A stretch of 64,000 bases of DNA from contig NZ_JAFMTB010000001.1 in NCBI RefSeq assembly GCF_017916475.1, positions 1,702,043-1,766,042 of the forward strand. Reading direction: 5' to 3'. Origin of the DNA: Patulibacter sp. SYSU D01012 (GTDB lineage: Bacteria > Actinomycetota > Thermoleophilia > Solirubrobacterales > Solirubrobacteraceae). Under the pieces are notes generated by a model. It had not been told where the DNA came from. It was given only the letters and a program-made list of their open reading frames with translations, and searched no databases. The translations under genes and the position numbers were made by a program. Shown piece after piece: positions 37,504 to 47,342 of the stretch (within the stretch, counting starts at the first letter, position 1; each line of letters starts with the position of its first letter).

Positions 37504-38288
37504 GCGTCCTCGACGACATCGTCGACCGCACCCGCGAGGAGGTCCGGCGTCGCCGCAAGGAGACGCCGGAGAAGGTCCTGCGCGAGCGCCTCGGCGCCCG
37601 CGAGGACGGCCGGCCGTTCGCCGAGGCCCTCGCGTCGCACCCCGGGGTCTCGGTCATCGCCGAGCACAAGCGGCGGGCGCCGAGCTCGCCCGAGCCGATC
37701 CGCGAGGGCTCCGACGTCGCCGAGGTCGTGCGCGCCTACGAGCGCGCCGGCGCGACGGCCCTGAGCGTCCTGACGGACGAGCCGTTCTTCGGCGGCAGCC
37801 TCCAGGACCTCGCCGCCGCACGGGCCGCCAGCTCGCTGCCGATCATCCGCAAGGACTTCGTCGTCCACCCGTACCAGGTCGTCGAGACCGCGGTCTCGGG
37901 TGCCGACGCGATGCTGCTGATCGTCGCGGCGCTCGAGGACAACGAGCTGCGCCGCCTGTACCGCGACGCGCACGAGCTCGACCTGGACGTCCTCGTCGAG
38001 GTCCACGACGGCGAGGAGCTCGAGCGCGCGCTCGAGGTCGTCGACGCGGACGTCATCGGCATCAACAACCGCAACCTGCGCGACCTCAGCGTCGACCTCG
38101 ACACGACGTTCGACCTGCTGAGCGCCGTGCCGGCCGGCAAGATCGTCGTCTCGGAGTCGGGCATCGCCCGCCGCGACCAGCTCGAGGAGCTCGAGCGCGT
38201 CGGCGTCGACGCGGTGCTCGTCGGCACCCACCTGATGCGCCAGCACGACCTCGAGGCGGCCACCCGGGAGCTGACGGGCGAGGTCTGA
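37500..38288 (+). CDS. trpC: indole-3-glycerol phosphate synthase
   Basis: 262 residues, a TIM barrel that closes the indole ring. Visible are [12 protein letters not shown] (catalytic Lys on strand 2), [23 protein letters not shown] (catalytic Lys), and the final phosphate loop [10 protein letters not shown]. Separate trpC and trpF genes, as here, are usual for actinobacteria. It is followed at once by a hairpin. Confidence 0.95.
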   Translation: MSVLDDIVDRTREEVRRRRKETPEKVLRERLGAREDGRPFAEALASHPGVSVIAEHKRRAPSSPEPIREGSDVAEVVRAYERAGATALSVLTDEPFFGGSLQDLAAARAASSLPIIRKDFVVHPYQVVETAVSGADAMLLIVAALEDNELRRLYRDAHELDLDVLVEVHDGEELERALEVVDADVIGINNRNLRDLSVDLDTTFDLLSAVPAGKIVVSESGIARRDQLEELERVGVDAVLVGTHLMRQHDLEAATRELTGEV

Positions 38289-38289
38289 G

Positions 38290-38306
38290 GCGGCTCCTAG
38301 AGCCGC
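38290..38306 (+). terminator. hairpin after trpC
   Basis: Seven-base perfect stem (GCGGCTC with GAGCCGC), three-base loop, followed by TTCA. Weak T-tract, so partial termination or processing is possible before htrA. Confidence 0.5.
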
Positions 38307-38332
38307 TTCACCTGCGCTTATGGGGCCGGGGC

Positions 38333-38338
38333 GATACT
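38333..38338 (+). promoter_or_regulatory. -10-like element for the HtrA-type protease gene
   Basis: GATACT ends six bases before the ATG at 38345, with no ribosome site. It indicates that the protease gene has its own promoter within the trp region. Confidence 0.4.
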
Positions 38339-38344
38339 CGGTCC

Positions 38345-39619
38345 ATGAGCAAGCTCGCAACCCCCGCGGTCGTCGGGGTGTCCGCCCTGCTCGGCGCCGG
38401 GATCGCGCTCGGCGCCGGGGCCCTCGGCGTCGGGGGCGGGGACGGCACGACGACCACCGTCCTGCGCCAAGCCCCCGTGGCCGCCAGCTCGTCGGCGGCG
38501 GCCGACGCGGACGCCCCGACGGCACGCGACATCTACGAGCGGGACGCGCCGGGGGTCGTGCTCGTCCAGGCGACCGTCCGCCAGGAGAGCCAGTCCCAGA
38601 ACCCGTTCGGGATGCCGCAGGAGCAGGATGGCGAGGCCACCGGGTCCGGCTTCGTCATCGACGACGACGGGACGATCCTCACGAACGAGCACGTCGTCGA
38701 CGGCGCGACGAAGGTCCGCGTGACCTTCTCGAACGAGCGCACCGTCGACGCGAAGGTCGTCGGCCAGGACACCTCGACCGACGTCGCGGTGCTGAAGGTC
38801 GACCCGAAGGGCCTGGGCCTGCGGCCGCTGCAGCTCGGCTCGGCGAAGGACATCCAGGTCGGCGACCCCGTCCTGGCGATCGGCAACCCCTACGGCCTGG
38901 ACCGCACGCTGACGACCGGCGTCGTGTCGGCGAAGCAGCGCCGCATCACCGCCCCGGACGGCTTCCCGATCGAGAACGTCATCCAGACGGACGCGTCGAT
39001 CAACCCCGGCAACTCCGGCGGACCGCTGCTCGACGGCGCCGGCCGCGTGATCGGCATCAACAGCCAGATCGCGACGGGCGGCAGCGGCTCGGGCAGCGTC
39101 GGGATCGGCTTCGCCGTGCCGATCGACACCGTCAAGCAGATCCTCCCCGACCTGCAGAAGACGGGCCGCGCGAACATCGCCTACCTGGGCATCACCTCGA
39201 CCGACGCCCCCGAGAAGGGGTCGCTGCCGGCCGAGCTGAACGTGCCGGACCAGCCCGGCGCGTGGGTCCAGAGCGTGCAGGGCGGCTCGCCCGCGGCGAA
39301 GGCGGGCATCCGCGGGGGCCGCGTCACGGTGAACACCGCGGACGGCCCGCTGCAGATCGGCGGCGACCTGATCGTGAAGCTCGCGGGCGAGGCGGTCCGC
39401 GGATCGGACGACGTCTCCGCGATCGTCGCGAAGCACAAGCCGGGCGAGACGGTGGACGTCGAGGTGCTGCGCGGCAAGGAGCGCAAGACGCTGAAGGTCG
39501 AGCTCGGACGCCGATCGAGCCGGACGAAGGCCCAGCAGGGGCAGGAGCAGCAGGAGCAGGCCCCGGACGGCGGCCAGAGCGGCGACGGCCTGACCGACCC
39601 GTTCGGCGCGACGCCGTAG
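38345..39619 (+). CDS. HtrA/DegP-type serine protease with PDZ domain
   Basis: 424 residues. One N-terminal membrane helix (about 8-30) and a Thr/Ala-rich linker are followed by the trypsin-like domain with His in TNEHVVD (about 116), Asp in TSTDVAVLK (about 145) and Ser in [10 protein letters not shown] (about 224). One PDZ domain follows (about 275-385), then a Gln-rich tail. It should degrade or refold damaged envelope proteins. Its location between trpC and trpF is odd, and a hairpin and hexamer upstream suggest separate control. Confidence 0.9.
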   Translation: MSKLATPAVVGVSALLGAGIALGAGALGVGGGDGTTTTVLRQAPVAASSSAAADADAPTARDIYERDAPGVVLVQATVRQESQSQNPFGMPQEQDGEATGSGFVIDDDGTILTNEHVVDGATKVRVTFSNERTVDAKVVGQDTSTDVAVLKVDPKGLGLRPLQLGSAKDIQVGDPVLAIGNPYGLDRTLTTGVVSAKQRRITAPDGFPIENVIQTDASINPGNSGGPLLDGAGRVIGINSQIATGGSGSGSVGIGFAVPIDTVKQILPDLQKTGRANIAYLGITSTDAPEKGSLPAELNVPDQPGAWVQSVQGGSPAAKAGIRGGRVTVNTADGPLQIGGDLIVKLAGEAVRGSDDVSAIVAKHKPGETVDVEVLRGKERKTLKVELGRRSSRTKAQQGQEQQEQAPDGGQSGDGLTDPFGATP

Positions 39620-39718
39620 GGCCCGCCCGCGACGGCGCGGGGCCACGGGCGCGGACCGCCGCGCCGCGCGGCCCCGCGTGCCGCGCCCCGGCCGGCCGCG
39701 CCGCCGGCGCCCGGGGCC

Positions 39719-39724
39719 TACGAT
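39719..39724 (+). promoter_or_regulatory. -10 element for trpFBA (leaderless type)
   Basis: TACGAT ends six bases before the GTG at 39731, which fixes the start of trpF and gives trpFBA a promoter separate from hisIE-trpEGDC. Confidence 0.5.
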
Positions 39725-39730
39725 GGATGG

Positions 39731-40527
39731 GTGCAGGAGCAGCCGCCCCCCGAGACCGCCGGCGCCACGGGCGCCCCGCCGCAGGAGCGGCCGCGCCCCG
39801 TGCGGGTGCCCGCCGCCGCGGCCGGGCCGACGCCGAAGGGCCCGACGCCCGCGCGGGTCAAGGTGTGCGGCGTCACGCGCCTGGAGGACGCCGAGCTGGC
39901 CGCCGACGCCGGCGCGTGGGCGATCGGGATGATCTTCTTCCGCGGATCGAAGCGGCGCTGCCGCATCGGGCAGGCGCAGGCGATCGGCGCCAGCCTGAAG
40001 CGCCGGACCGAGCTGGCGGGCGTCTTCGTCAACCAGACGCTCGACGAGATCGACGAGATCGCGCAGGCGTGCAACCTGACGCTCGTGCAGCTGCACGGCG
40101 ACGAGGGCCCGTCCTTCTGCGCCGAGGTCGCGCGCCGCACGGGGGCGAAGGTCATCAAGGCCGCCCGGGTGCGCACCGGCGCCGACGTCCGCGCGCTGCA
40201 GGTGTTCCACACCGACTTCCACCTGCTCGACACGTACGTCGAGGGCGAGGCCGGCGGCACGGGCCGCACCTTCGACTGGAGCCTGGCGAAGGTCTCCCGC
40301 GCGGTGCCCGGCGAGCGCCCCCCGCGCCTGATCCTCTCGGGCGGCCTGACGCCGGACAACGTCGCCGACGCCATGCGCGCCGTCCACCCGTACGCGGTGG
40401 ACGTCGCGAGCGGCACCGAGTCCGAGCCGGGCCGCAAGGACCCGCAGCTCGTCCGCGCGTTCATCCGCGCGGCCACCGCCGGCCGCAACGCCGACGACCC
40501 CACCCCGACCACCACGACGGAGTCCCG

Positions 40528-40531
<4 letters not shown>
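39731..40531 (+). CDS. trpF: phosphoribosylanthranilate isomerase
   Basis: 266 residues. The core begins at [19 protein letters not shown] (catalytic Cys in KVCG), with VFVNQT, VQLHGDE and the phosphate loop [10 protein letters not shown]. It carries about 38 extra N-terminal residues rich in Pro and Ala. The GTG start upstream of that extension is supported by TACGAT six bases before it; no better start is closer to the core. It overlaps trpB by four bases. Confidence 0.9.
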
Positions 40532-41825
<1,294 letters not shown>

Positions 41826-41829
<4 letters not shown>

Positions 41830-42659
41830 GCACCGAGCCCACGGCCCCGGTCCTGCGCGGCGGCGCGGGCGAGGAGCGCATCCGGCGCGCCTTCGCCGAG
41901 GCGCCCGGCGACGCGGCGCTCGTCGCCTACGCGATGGGCGGCTTCCCCGACCTGGAGACCTCGCGGCAGGTCCTGCGCGCGTACGTCGAGGGCGGCGCCG
42001 ACGTCGTCGAGCTGGGCATCCCGTACAGCGACCCGCTCGCGGACGGCCCGATCATCCACGCCGCCGGCACGACGGCGCTCGAGGCCGGCGTCACCGTGGA
42101 CGACGTGCTGGCGCTCGGCCGCGAGCTGTCGGACGACGTGCCCGTCGTCCTCATGACGTACGCGAACCTCGTCCTGCGGCCCGGCGCCGACGTCTTCGCG
42201 CGGCGGCTGGCCGACGCGGGGTTCAGCGGCCTGATCGTCCCCGACCTGCCGGTCGGCGAGGAGGCCACCGACGTCGTCTCCGCGTGCGACGCCGCGGGCG
42301 TCGCGTTCATCCCGCTCGTCGCGCCGACGACCGGCGAGGAGCGGGTGGCCGAGGTACGCGCCGCCGCCCGCGGGTTCCTGTACGCCGTGTCCGTCGTCGG
42401 CACCACGGGCGAGCGCAGCGGCTCGCCGGCCGACCGCTTCGGCGAGATCGTCGCCCGGGCGAAGGGCGACGGCGGGACCGACGTGCCCGTGGCGATCGGC
42501 TTCGGCATCGGCGACGCCGAGGGCGCCCGGGCCGCCGCCGCGGCGGGGGCGGACGGGGCCATCGTGGGCACCCGGCTCGTGCGCGCCGCGGGGGAGGAGC
42601 GCCCGGTCGAGGCCGTCCGCGCGGTGCTCGCCGACCTGGCGTCGGGCCTCGGCCGCTGA
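41826..42659 (+). CDS. trpA: tryptophan synthase alpha chain
   Basis: 277 residues, TIM barrel that splits indole-3-glycerol phosphate. Catalytic Glu and Asp are in [15 protein letters not shown]. Further on are GLIVPDLP, the phosphate loop region FGIGDAEGA, and AIVGTRLV near the end. Last of the trp genes; it partners the beta chain encoded immediately upstream. Confidence 0.96.
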
Positions 42660-42708
42660 CGGCCGGGACGGCCGGCGCCTTCGGCGAGCGGGGACGCCGC
42701 GTTCCCGG

Positions 42709-42714
42709 TAGATT
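42709..42714 (+). promoter_or_regulatory. -10 element for the small membrane protein gene
   Basis: TAGATT ends ten bases before the ATG at 42725. A GGGAG also lies between, so this start may use a weak ribosome site or be leaderless. Confidence 0.4.
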
Positions 42715-42724
42715 GGGAGCCCGT

Positions 42725-42937
42725 ATGGGCCTCATCTACGCGATCACGGCGTCGTCCCTCCTCTGGCTCGTCCTCTGGGCGCTCGGCTGGAAGTCCGTCG
42801 ACGCCGCCATCCCGGCGCTCGCGCTCATCGCCCTCTCGACCGCCATCTGGCGCGTGCTCGGCTACCGCCAGGAGCGCAGCACGGAGACGGCGGGCCACGA
42901 GGCCGACGCGCACCGCTCCGACGCGCAGCGCGCCTAG
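42725..42937 (+). CDS. small two-helix membrane protein
   Basis: 70 residues: two hydrophobic helices (about 4-21 and 26-44) and a charged C-terminal tail of about 23 residues with several His. No known motif. Three bases separate it from the next lipoprotein gene, so they are probably co-transcribed. Function unknown. Confidence 0.6.
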   Translation: MGLIYAITASSLLWLVLWALGWKSVDAAIPALALIALSTAIWRVLGYRQERSTETAGHEADAHRSDAQRA

Positions 42938-42940
42938 CGC

Positions 42941-44131
42941 GTGCGCGCCGCGGCGCGCCGCATCGCCCTCGGCCTGGCGCTGACCGCCGCCGGGGCCGGC
43001 GTCGCCGGCTGCGGCGGCGACTCCACGGGCGAGGAGGCCTACGCGACGAAGGTCGCCGTGTACGTCGGCGTCCCCACCCGCGGTCCCTGGGCCGGTCCCG
43101 GCCTGGCGCTCGCCCGCGGCGCCCAGCTCGCGCTCGCCGACTCCGGCGGCGGGGCGGGCGACTACAGCGTCCGCCTGTCGATCCGCGACACGACGGACGA
43201 CGACGGCGTCGCCGTGAGCGCCGCCGGCGCGTCCCGCGAGGCCGGGAACTTCCTGCGCGACGTCGGCACGATCGGCGCGATCAGCGGCATCGAGCCCGTG
43301 ACGATCCGTCAGTGGGCCATCCTGGCCGGCCAGACGGGCGTCGCCTACGTCACCGCCAACGGCGGCCAGACCGGCGCGACGCGGGCCGACCTGGCGCCCC
43401 GCGGGCCGCGCCTGGGCGTCGACCTGTCGACGCCCGACGCGCGCATCGCCCGCGCCGTCGGCGCCCGCGTGCGCGCCGCGTCGTGCTCGACGACGATCCT
43501 CGTCCAGGCGCAGGGCGCCGGCGCCGGCCGGCGCTTCGACACGCCCGCCGTGGACGAGGACGTCCGGCTGCTCGGCTCGGCGTGGACGGATCCGCAGCTC
43601 GTCACCGGACTGGGGCAGGCGCTGCGCCGCGGCGCGGACTGCGTCGTCCTGGCCGGCGAGCCGTCGGCCGGCGACGCGGCGGACCTGCTCGGCCCGCTCG
43701 TCGCGCAGCTGCAGGGCCGGCGGATCTTCCTGACCCGCGGGGCGGCGTCCGGCGGCGTGGCGCAGCTCGCCCGCCGCGAGCGTCTCCGGGCCGAGGCCGT
43801 GGTGGACGATCCGGCGCCCGACGGCGACGCGCTGACGCGGCGCATCGACGCCCTGCACCGCCGCTACTTCGGCACCCCGGCGCCCGCCGGCGTGATGGCC
43901 GGCTGGCGCGCGATGAAGCTGATGCTGCGCGCGGTCGAGGGCGCCGGCCCCGAGGGCGGCAACCGTCGCGACGACGTCGCCGACGCGCTCGTCGCCGCCC
44001 GCGTGCCGGCCCCGCCGGCCGAGGCGGCCCAGCGTCCCGACGGCACGGTCGCGGCCACCGCCGTCGGCCTGGCCCGACCGGCGGCCTACGGCTGGCGCGT
44101 CGTCCGCGACCTGGACGCGCCCGCGCGCTGA
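42941..44131 (+). CDS. periplasmic ligand-binding lipoprotein (type 1 fold, LivK-like)
   Basis: 396 residues from a GTG. The lipobox GVAGC (about residue 23) predicts lipid anchoring. The body follows the two-lobe type 1 binding-protein pattern: KVAVYVGVPTRGPWAG at the start, ARGAQLALADSGG, and a GAISGIEPVT strand. This family binds amino acids or small amides for ABC importers, but no permease or ATPase gene is adjacent. It could be a sensor component. Ligand unknown. Confidence 0.75.
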   Translation: MRAAARRIALGLALTAAGAGVAGCGGDSTGEEAYATKVAVYVGVPTRGPWAGPGLALARGAQLALADSGGGAGDYSVRLSIRDTTDDDGVAVSAAGASREAGNFLRDVGTIGAISGIEPVTIRQWAILAGQTGVAYVTANGGQTGATRADLAPRGPRLGVDLSTPDARIARAVGARVRAASCSTTILVQAQGAGAGRRFDTPAVDEDVRLLGSAWTDPQLVTGLGQALRRGADCVVLAGEPSAGDAADLLGPLVAQLQGRRIFLTRGAASGGVAQLARRERLRAEAVVDDPAPDGDALTRRIDALHRRYFGTPAPAGVMAGWRAMKLMLRAVEGAGPEGGNRRDDVADALVAARVPAPPAEAAQRPDGTVAATAVGLARPAAYGWRVVRDLDAPAR

Positions 44132-44269
44132 CCCCGGCGCGCGGTGCGCCCCGGTGGCGGGTGGCGGCCGGCGCGCGCGGGGCGATCCGCGCGGGGCGAC
44201 GGGCCTGGGAGCGCCGGGATCGTCCAGCACGCCTCAAGGCCGGGCGCCCGGCGGCCGACGACGTCGGTG

Positions 44270-44803
44270 ATGGACCTGCACCCCGACACCGGCTCGGGCC
44301 GCCACGCAGGCGGCAGCCGCGCCACCGCCCCGGCCGGTCCGACCTCCGCCGTCACCGCGCCGCGCGGCGTGCTGCCGATGCCCGCCGTCGACCACCTGGC
44401 GTTCCGCTGTGCCGTCGCGCTGGCCGCCTTCCTGGCGTTCTTCGCGGCCTTCGCCGCGCTGCGGCACGGCCACGCGGGCGGTGCGGGCGTCCTCGCGGGC
44501 GGGCTCGTCCTGGCCGTCGGCGGCTGCGCCGCCGCCTTCGGGGCGGGCGTCGCCTACGACGCCGACGGCCTCGTCGTCACCGGTCTGCGCCGCCGGCGGA
44601 TCCCGTGGGCGGCCGTCGACGGGTTCTCGGTGGAGGAGGAGGGCGGCGTGGCCGTGTGCGAGGTGCGCCGCCGCGACGCGGCTCCGCTGGTCCTGTACCC
44701 CCTGGGCACCGCGCCGACCGCGGACCCCGCCCGCAGCGCGGCGCTCCACGCCCGCGTGCGCGAGCTGAACGGCGCGCTGCGCCGGGCCACCGCCGCACGC
44801 TGA
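44270..44803 (+). CDS. small membrane protein with PH-like domain
   Basis: 177 residues. A disordered N-terminus precedes two adjacent membrane helices (about 43-62 and 69-92). The final 85 residues read like the bacterial PH domain found in small membrane proteins (YDADGLVVTGLRRRRIPWAAV). An ATG at 44381 is a shorter possible start. No partner is evident. It converges on the epimerase gene. Confidence 0.5.
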   Translation: MDLHPDTGSGRHAGGSRATAPAGPTSAVTAPRGVLPMPAVDHLAFRCAVALAAFLAFFAAFAALRHGHAGGAGVLAGGLVLAVGGCAAAFGAGVAYDADGLVVTGLRRRRIPWAAVDGFSVEEEGGVAVCEVRRRDAAPLVLYPLGTAPTADPARSAALHARVRELNGALRRATAAR

Positions 44804-44840
44804 CGGCGGCCGCCCGCGGCGCGCCCGGGGGACGCCGCGG

Positions 44841-45752
44841 TCAGCGCCCGAGCAGGTCGCGCAACGCGCCGTCCAGCGTGGGGTGCGCGAACGCGTAGCC
44901 GAGCTCGCCGGCGCGGTCCGGCACCATGCGGCAGGAGTCGAGGACGAGGGCGGCCTGCTCGCCCAGGATCGCCCGCAGCAGCGGGGCCGGGGCGCCGGCC
45001 AGCACCGGCCGCCGGAGGGTCCGGCCGATCGCCTTCGTCAGGGCCTTGTTCGTCGCGGGCTCGGGCGCCGACGCGTTCACGGGGCCCGAGAAGCCGTCGG
45101 CGTCGAGCGCGGCGAGCAGGATGCCGACGTGGTCGTCCACGTGGATCCACGGCACCCACTGGCGCCCGCTGCCCAGCCACGCGCCGGCGAACAGCCGGAC
45201 GGGCCGCGCGATCACGGGCAGCGCGCCGCCGTCGGCGTCGAGCACCATGCCCGTGCGGACGAGCGCGACCCGGACCCCGTGCTCCTCCGCGCGCCGCGCC
45301 TCCTGCTCCCAGACCCGGGCCAGGCGGCCGAGGAAGTCGTCGGCGGCCGGCGCGTCCTCGCGCACGACGACGTCGCCCCGGTCCCCGTAGATCCCCGACG
45401 CCGAGCCGCTCACGAGCGTCCTCGGGCCGTCCGCCGCGGCGGCCAGGCCGTCGACCAGGTGCCGGGTGGTCGTCCACCGCGACGCCTCGATCCGCGGCTT
45501 CGCGGCCGCGGTCCAGCGCTGGAAGACGGGCTCGCCGGCCAGGTTGACGACGGCGTCGCGGCCCTCGAGCGCCGCGGCGGGCGGCGGGCCGGACGCGGGG
45601 TCCCACGCGAACGCCTCGACGGCGCCGCCGAGCGCGGCGCGGGCGCGGTCGGCGTCGCGCGAGAGCACCGTCACGCGGTCGCCGCGGGCCAGCAGCCGAC
45701 CGACGAGTCGCGTGCCGACGGTGCCGGTCGCCCCGGTGACGGTGACGTGCAT
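44841..45752 (-). CDS. TIGR01777-type NAD-dependent epimerase/dehydratase-like protein
   Basis: 303 residues. The Rossmann motif VTGATGTVG opens the chain; DAVVNLAGEPV, SGSASGIYGDRGD and the IHVDD site follow, as in the SulA/YfcH-like family TIGR01777. The last 45 residues form the family's DUF1731 C-terminal domain (APAPLLRAILGEQA). Substrate unknown. Its promoter hexamer TAGGCT overlaps the stop codon of the malic enzyme gene upstream. Confidence 0.88.
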   Translation of the reverse strand: MHVTVTGATGTVGTRLVGRLLARGDRVTVLSRDADRARAALGGAVEAFAWDPASGPPPAAALEGRDAVVNLAGEPVFQRWTAAAKPRIEASRWTTTRHLVDGLAAAADGPRTLVSGSASGIYGDRGDVVVREDAPAADDFLGRLARVWEQEARRAEEHGVRVALVRTGMVLDADGGALPVIARPVRLFAGAWLGSGRQWVPWIHVDDHVGILLAALDADGFSGPVNASAPEPATNKALTKAIGRTLRRPVLAGAPAPLLRAILGEQAALVLDSCRMVPDRAGELGYAFAHPTLDGALRDLLGR

Positions 45753-45758
45753 GCCCGC

Positions 45759-45764
45759 AGCCTA
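45759..45764 (-). promoter_or_regulatory. -10 element for the epimerase gene, embedded in a stop codon
   Basis: TAGGCT on the minus strand, six bases before the ATG at 45752. Its first three bases are the TAG stop of the malic enzyme gene. Confidence 0.45.
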
Positions 45765-47180
45765 CGCGGGCGCCGCGGCCTCCGCGACCGCCTCCTCGGC
45801 CACCGCGGCCGCGACGGCGGGCGCCACCTCGCGGTCGAAGACGGACGGGATGATGTGGTCCTCGCGCAGGTCCTCGTCGGCCACGAGGCCGGCGATGGCG
45901 TGGGCCGCGGCGATCTTCATTCCCTCGGTGATCCGGGTGGCGCGCGCGTCGAGGGCGCCGCGGAAGATCCCCGGGAACGCGAGGACGTTGTTGATCTGGT
46001 TGGGGTAGTCCGAGCGGCCCGTGGCGATGATGCGCGCGTAGGGGGCGGCCTCCTCGGGGGCCACCTCGGGGTTGGGGTTCGCCATCGCGAAGACCATCGC
46101 GTCGTCGTTCATGGCCGCCAGCCGCTCCGCGGGGAAGAGGCGCGCGCCCGACAGGCCCACGAACAGGTCCCGGCCGCCCAGGTGGTCGCCCGGAGGGCCG
46201 GTCAGGCCCTCGGGGTTGCTCATCTCGGCGTACCAGCGCTTGACGGAGTTCATCGACCCGTCGACGTAGTCGGGGCGGCTCGTGGACACGAGGCCCTTCG
46301 AGTCGGCGCCGATGATGTCGGTGACGCCCGCCGACAGCAGGATCTTCGTCACCGCCACGCCCGCGGCGCCCAGGCCGGTCACCAGGACGGACAGGTCCTC
46401 CAGCCGCTTGCCGGTGATCCGGCAGGCGTTGATGAGCGCCGCCAGCGTGACGATCGCGGTCCCGTGCTGGTCGTCGTGGAAGACCGGGATGTCGAGCTCG
46501 GCCTTCAGGCGGTCCTCGATCTCGAAGCACCGCGGGGCCGAGATGTCCTCCAGGTTGATGCCGCCGAACGTCGGCGCCACGGCCTTGCAGATCGCGACGA
46601 TCTCGTCCGGGTCCTTCGTCGACAGGGCGAGGGGGAACGCGTCCACGCCCGCGAACTCCTTGAAGAGGACGGCCTTGCCCTCCATGACGGGCAGCGACGC
46701 CTCGGGGCCGATGTCGCCCAGGCCCAGCACCGCGGTGCCGTCGGTGACGACGGCGACCGTGTTCTTGCGGATCGTCAGGTCGTGCGACAGCGCCGGGTCG
46801 GCGGCGATCGCGTCGCAGACCCGCGCGACGCCCGGCGTGTAGGCCATGGCGAGGTCGTCGCGCGTCTTCAGCGGGTGCTTGGCGGTCGTCTCGAGCTTGC
46901 CGCCCTCGTGCACCTGGAACGTGCGGTCGACGAGCTGCACGACGCGCGCGCCGGCCTGCTCGGCGATCGCCGTCGTGATCGCGTCCCACGCGCCCTGCCC
47001 GCTCGCCGACACCGTGATGTCGCGGACGAGCGTGTCGCCCGTGACCGATACGAGCGCCACGTCCCCGATCACGCCCCCCGCCGCGCCGATCGCCGACGCG
47101 ACGGCGCCGAGGGCGCCGGGCCGGTGGTCGATCTCGACGCGGAGGACGATGGAGTACTGCGCTGAGGGTGTGCCGCTCAC
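45762..47180 (-). CDS. NAD-dependent malic enzyme with N-terminal ACT domain
   Basis: 472 residues. It oxidatively decarboxylates malate to pyruvate. Residues 8-80 form an ACT domain (VEIDHRPGALGAVASAIG), a likely amino-acid sensor. The catalytic part has TPGVARVCDAI, the metal-site string FHDDQHGTAIVTLAAL, a LVTGLGAAGVAVTKIL nucleotide fold and ANPNPEV. ACT-containing malic enzymes are typical of Gram-positive bacteria. The GTG at 47180 has TACTGT eight bases upstream. Divergent from polA. Confidence 0.92.
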   Translation of the reverse strand: MSGTPSAQYSIVLRVEIDHRPGALGAVASAIGAAGGVIGDVALVSVTGDTLVRDITVSASGQGAWDAITTAIAEQAGARVVQLVDRTFQVHEGGKLETTAKHPLKTRDDLAMAYTPGVARVCDAIAADPALSHDLTIRKNTVAVVTDGTAVLGLGDIGPEASLPVMEGKAVLFKEFAGVDAFPLALSTKDPDEIVAICKAVAPTFGGINLEDISAPRCFEIEDRLKAELDIPVFHDDQHGTAIVTLAALINACRITGKRLEDLSVLVTGLGAAGVAVTKILLSAGVTDIIGADSKGLVSTSRPDYVDGSMNSVKRWYAEMSNPEGLTGPPGDHLGGRDLFVGLSGARLFPAERLAAMNDDAMVFAMANPNPEVAPEEAAPYARIIATGRSDYPNQINNVLAFPGIFRGALDARATRITEGMKIAAAHAIAGLVADEDLREDHIIPSVFDREVAPAVAAAVAEEAVAEAAAPA

Positions 47181-47188
47181 GCGGCGGA

Positions 47189-47194
47189 ACAGTA
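47189..47194 (-). promoter_or_regulatory. -10 element for malic enzyme (leaderless type)
   Basis: TACTGT on the minus strand, eight bases before the GTG at 47180. It excludes the much longer upstream frame on this strand. Confidence 0.5.
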
Positions 47195-47216
47195 GCCCTT
47201 CCGGAGGGGCCGTCTT

Positions 47217-47284
47217 GTATGCAAGCAGCGGGGGTTTTCGGCCCCACTGGCATACCAGGGAACCGCCTGGGGATCGGGCGATCC
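47217..47284. promoter_or_regulatory. dyad-rich segment between malic enzyme and polA
   Basis: Contains GTATGC and its complement GCATAC 27 bases apart, the short dyad CTGGCATACCAG, and the inverted repeat GGATC-GGGC-GATCC (47271-47284). The stretch is visibly less GC-rich than its surroundings. It may hold operators for either divergent gene; no regulator can be named. Confidence 0.3.
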
Positions 47285-47329
47285 GGGCCGTCGGCGGGCC
47301 GCCGACCCTCGGGCGCCCGGCGCGCCGCG

Positions 47330-47335
47330 TAGGCT
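47330..47335 (+). promoter_or_regulatory. -10 element for polA (leaderless type)
   Basis: TAGGCT ends seven bases before the GTG of polA; no ribosome site lies between. Confidence 0.5.
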
Positions 47336-47342
47336 GCTCGGT

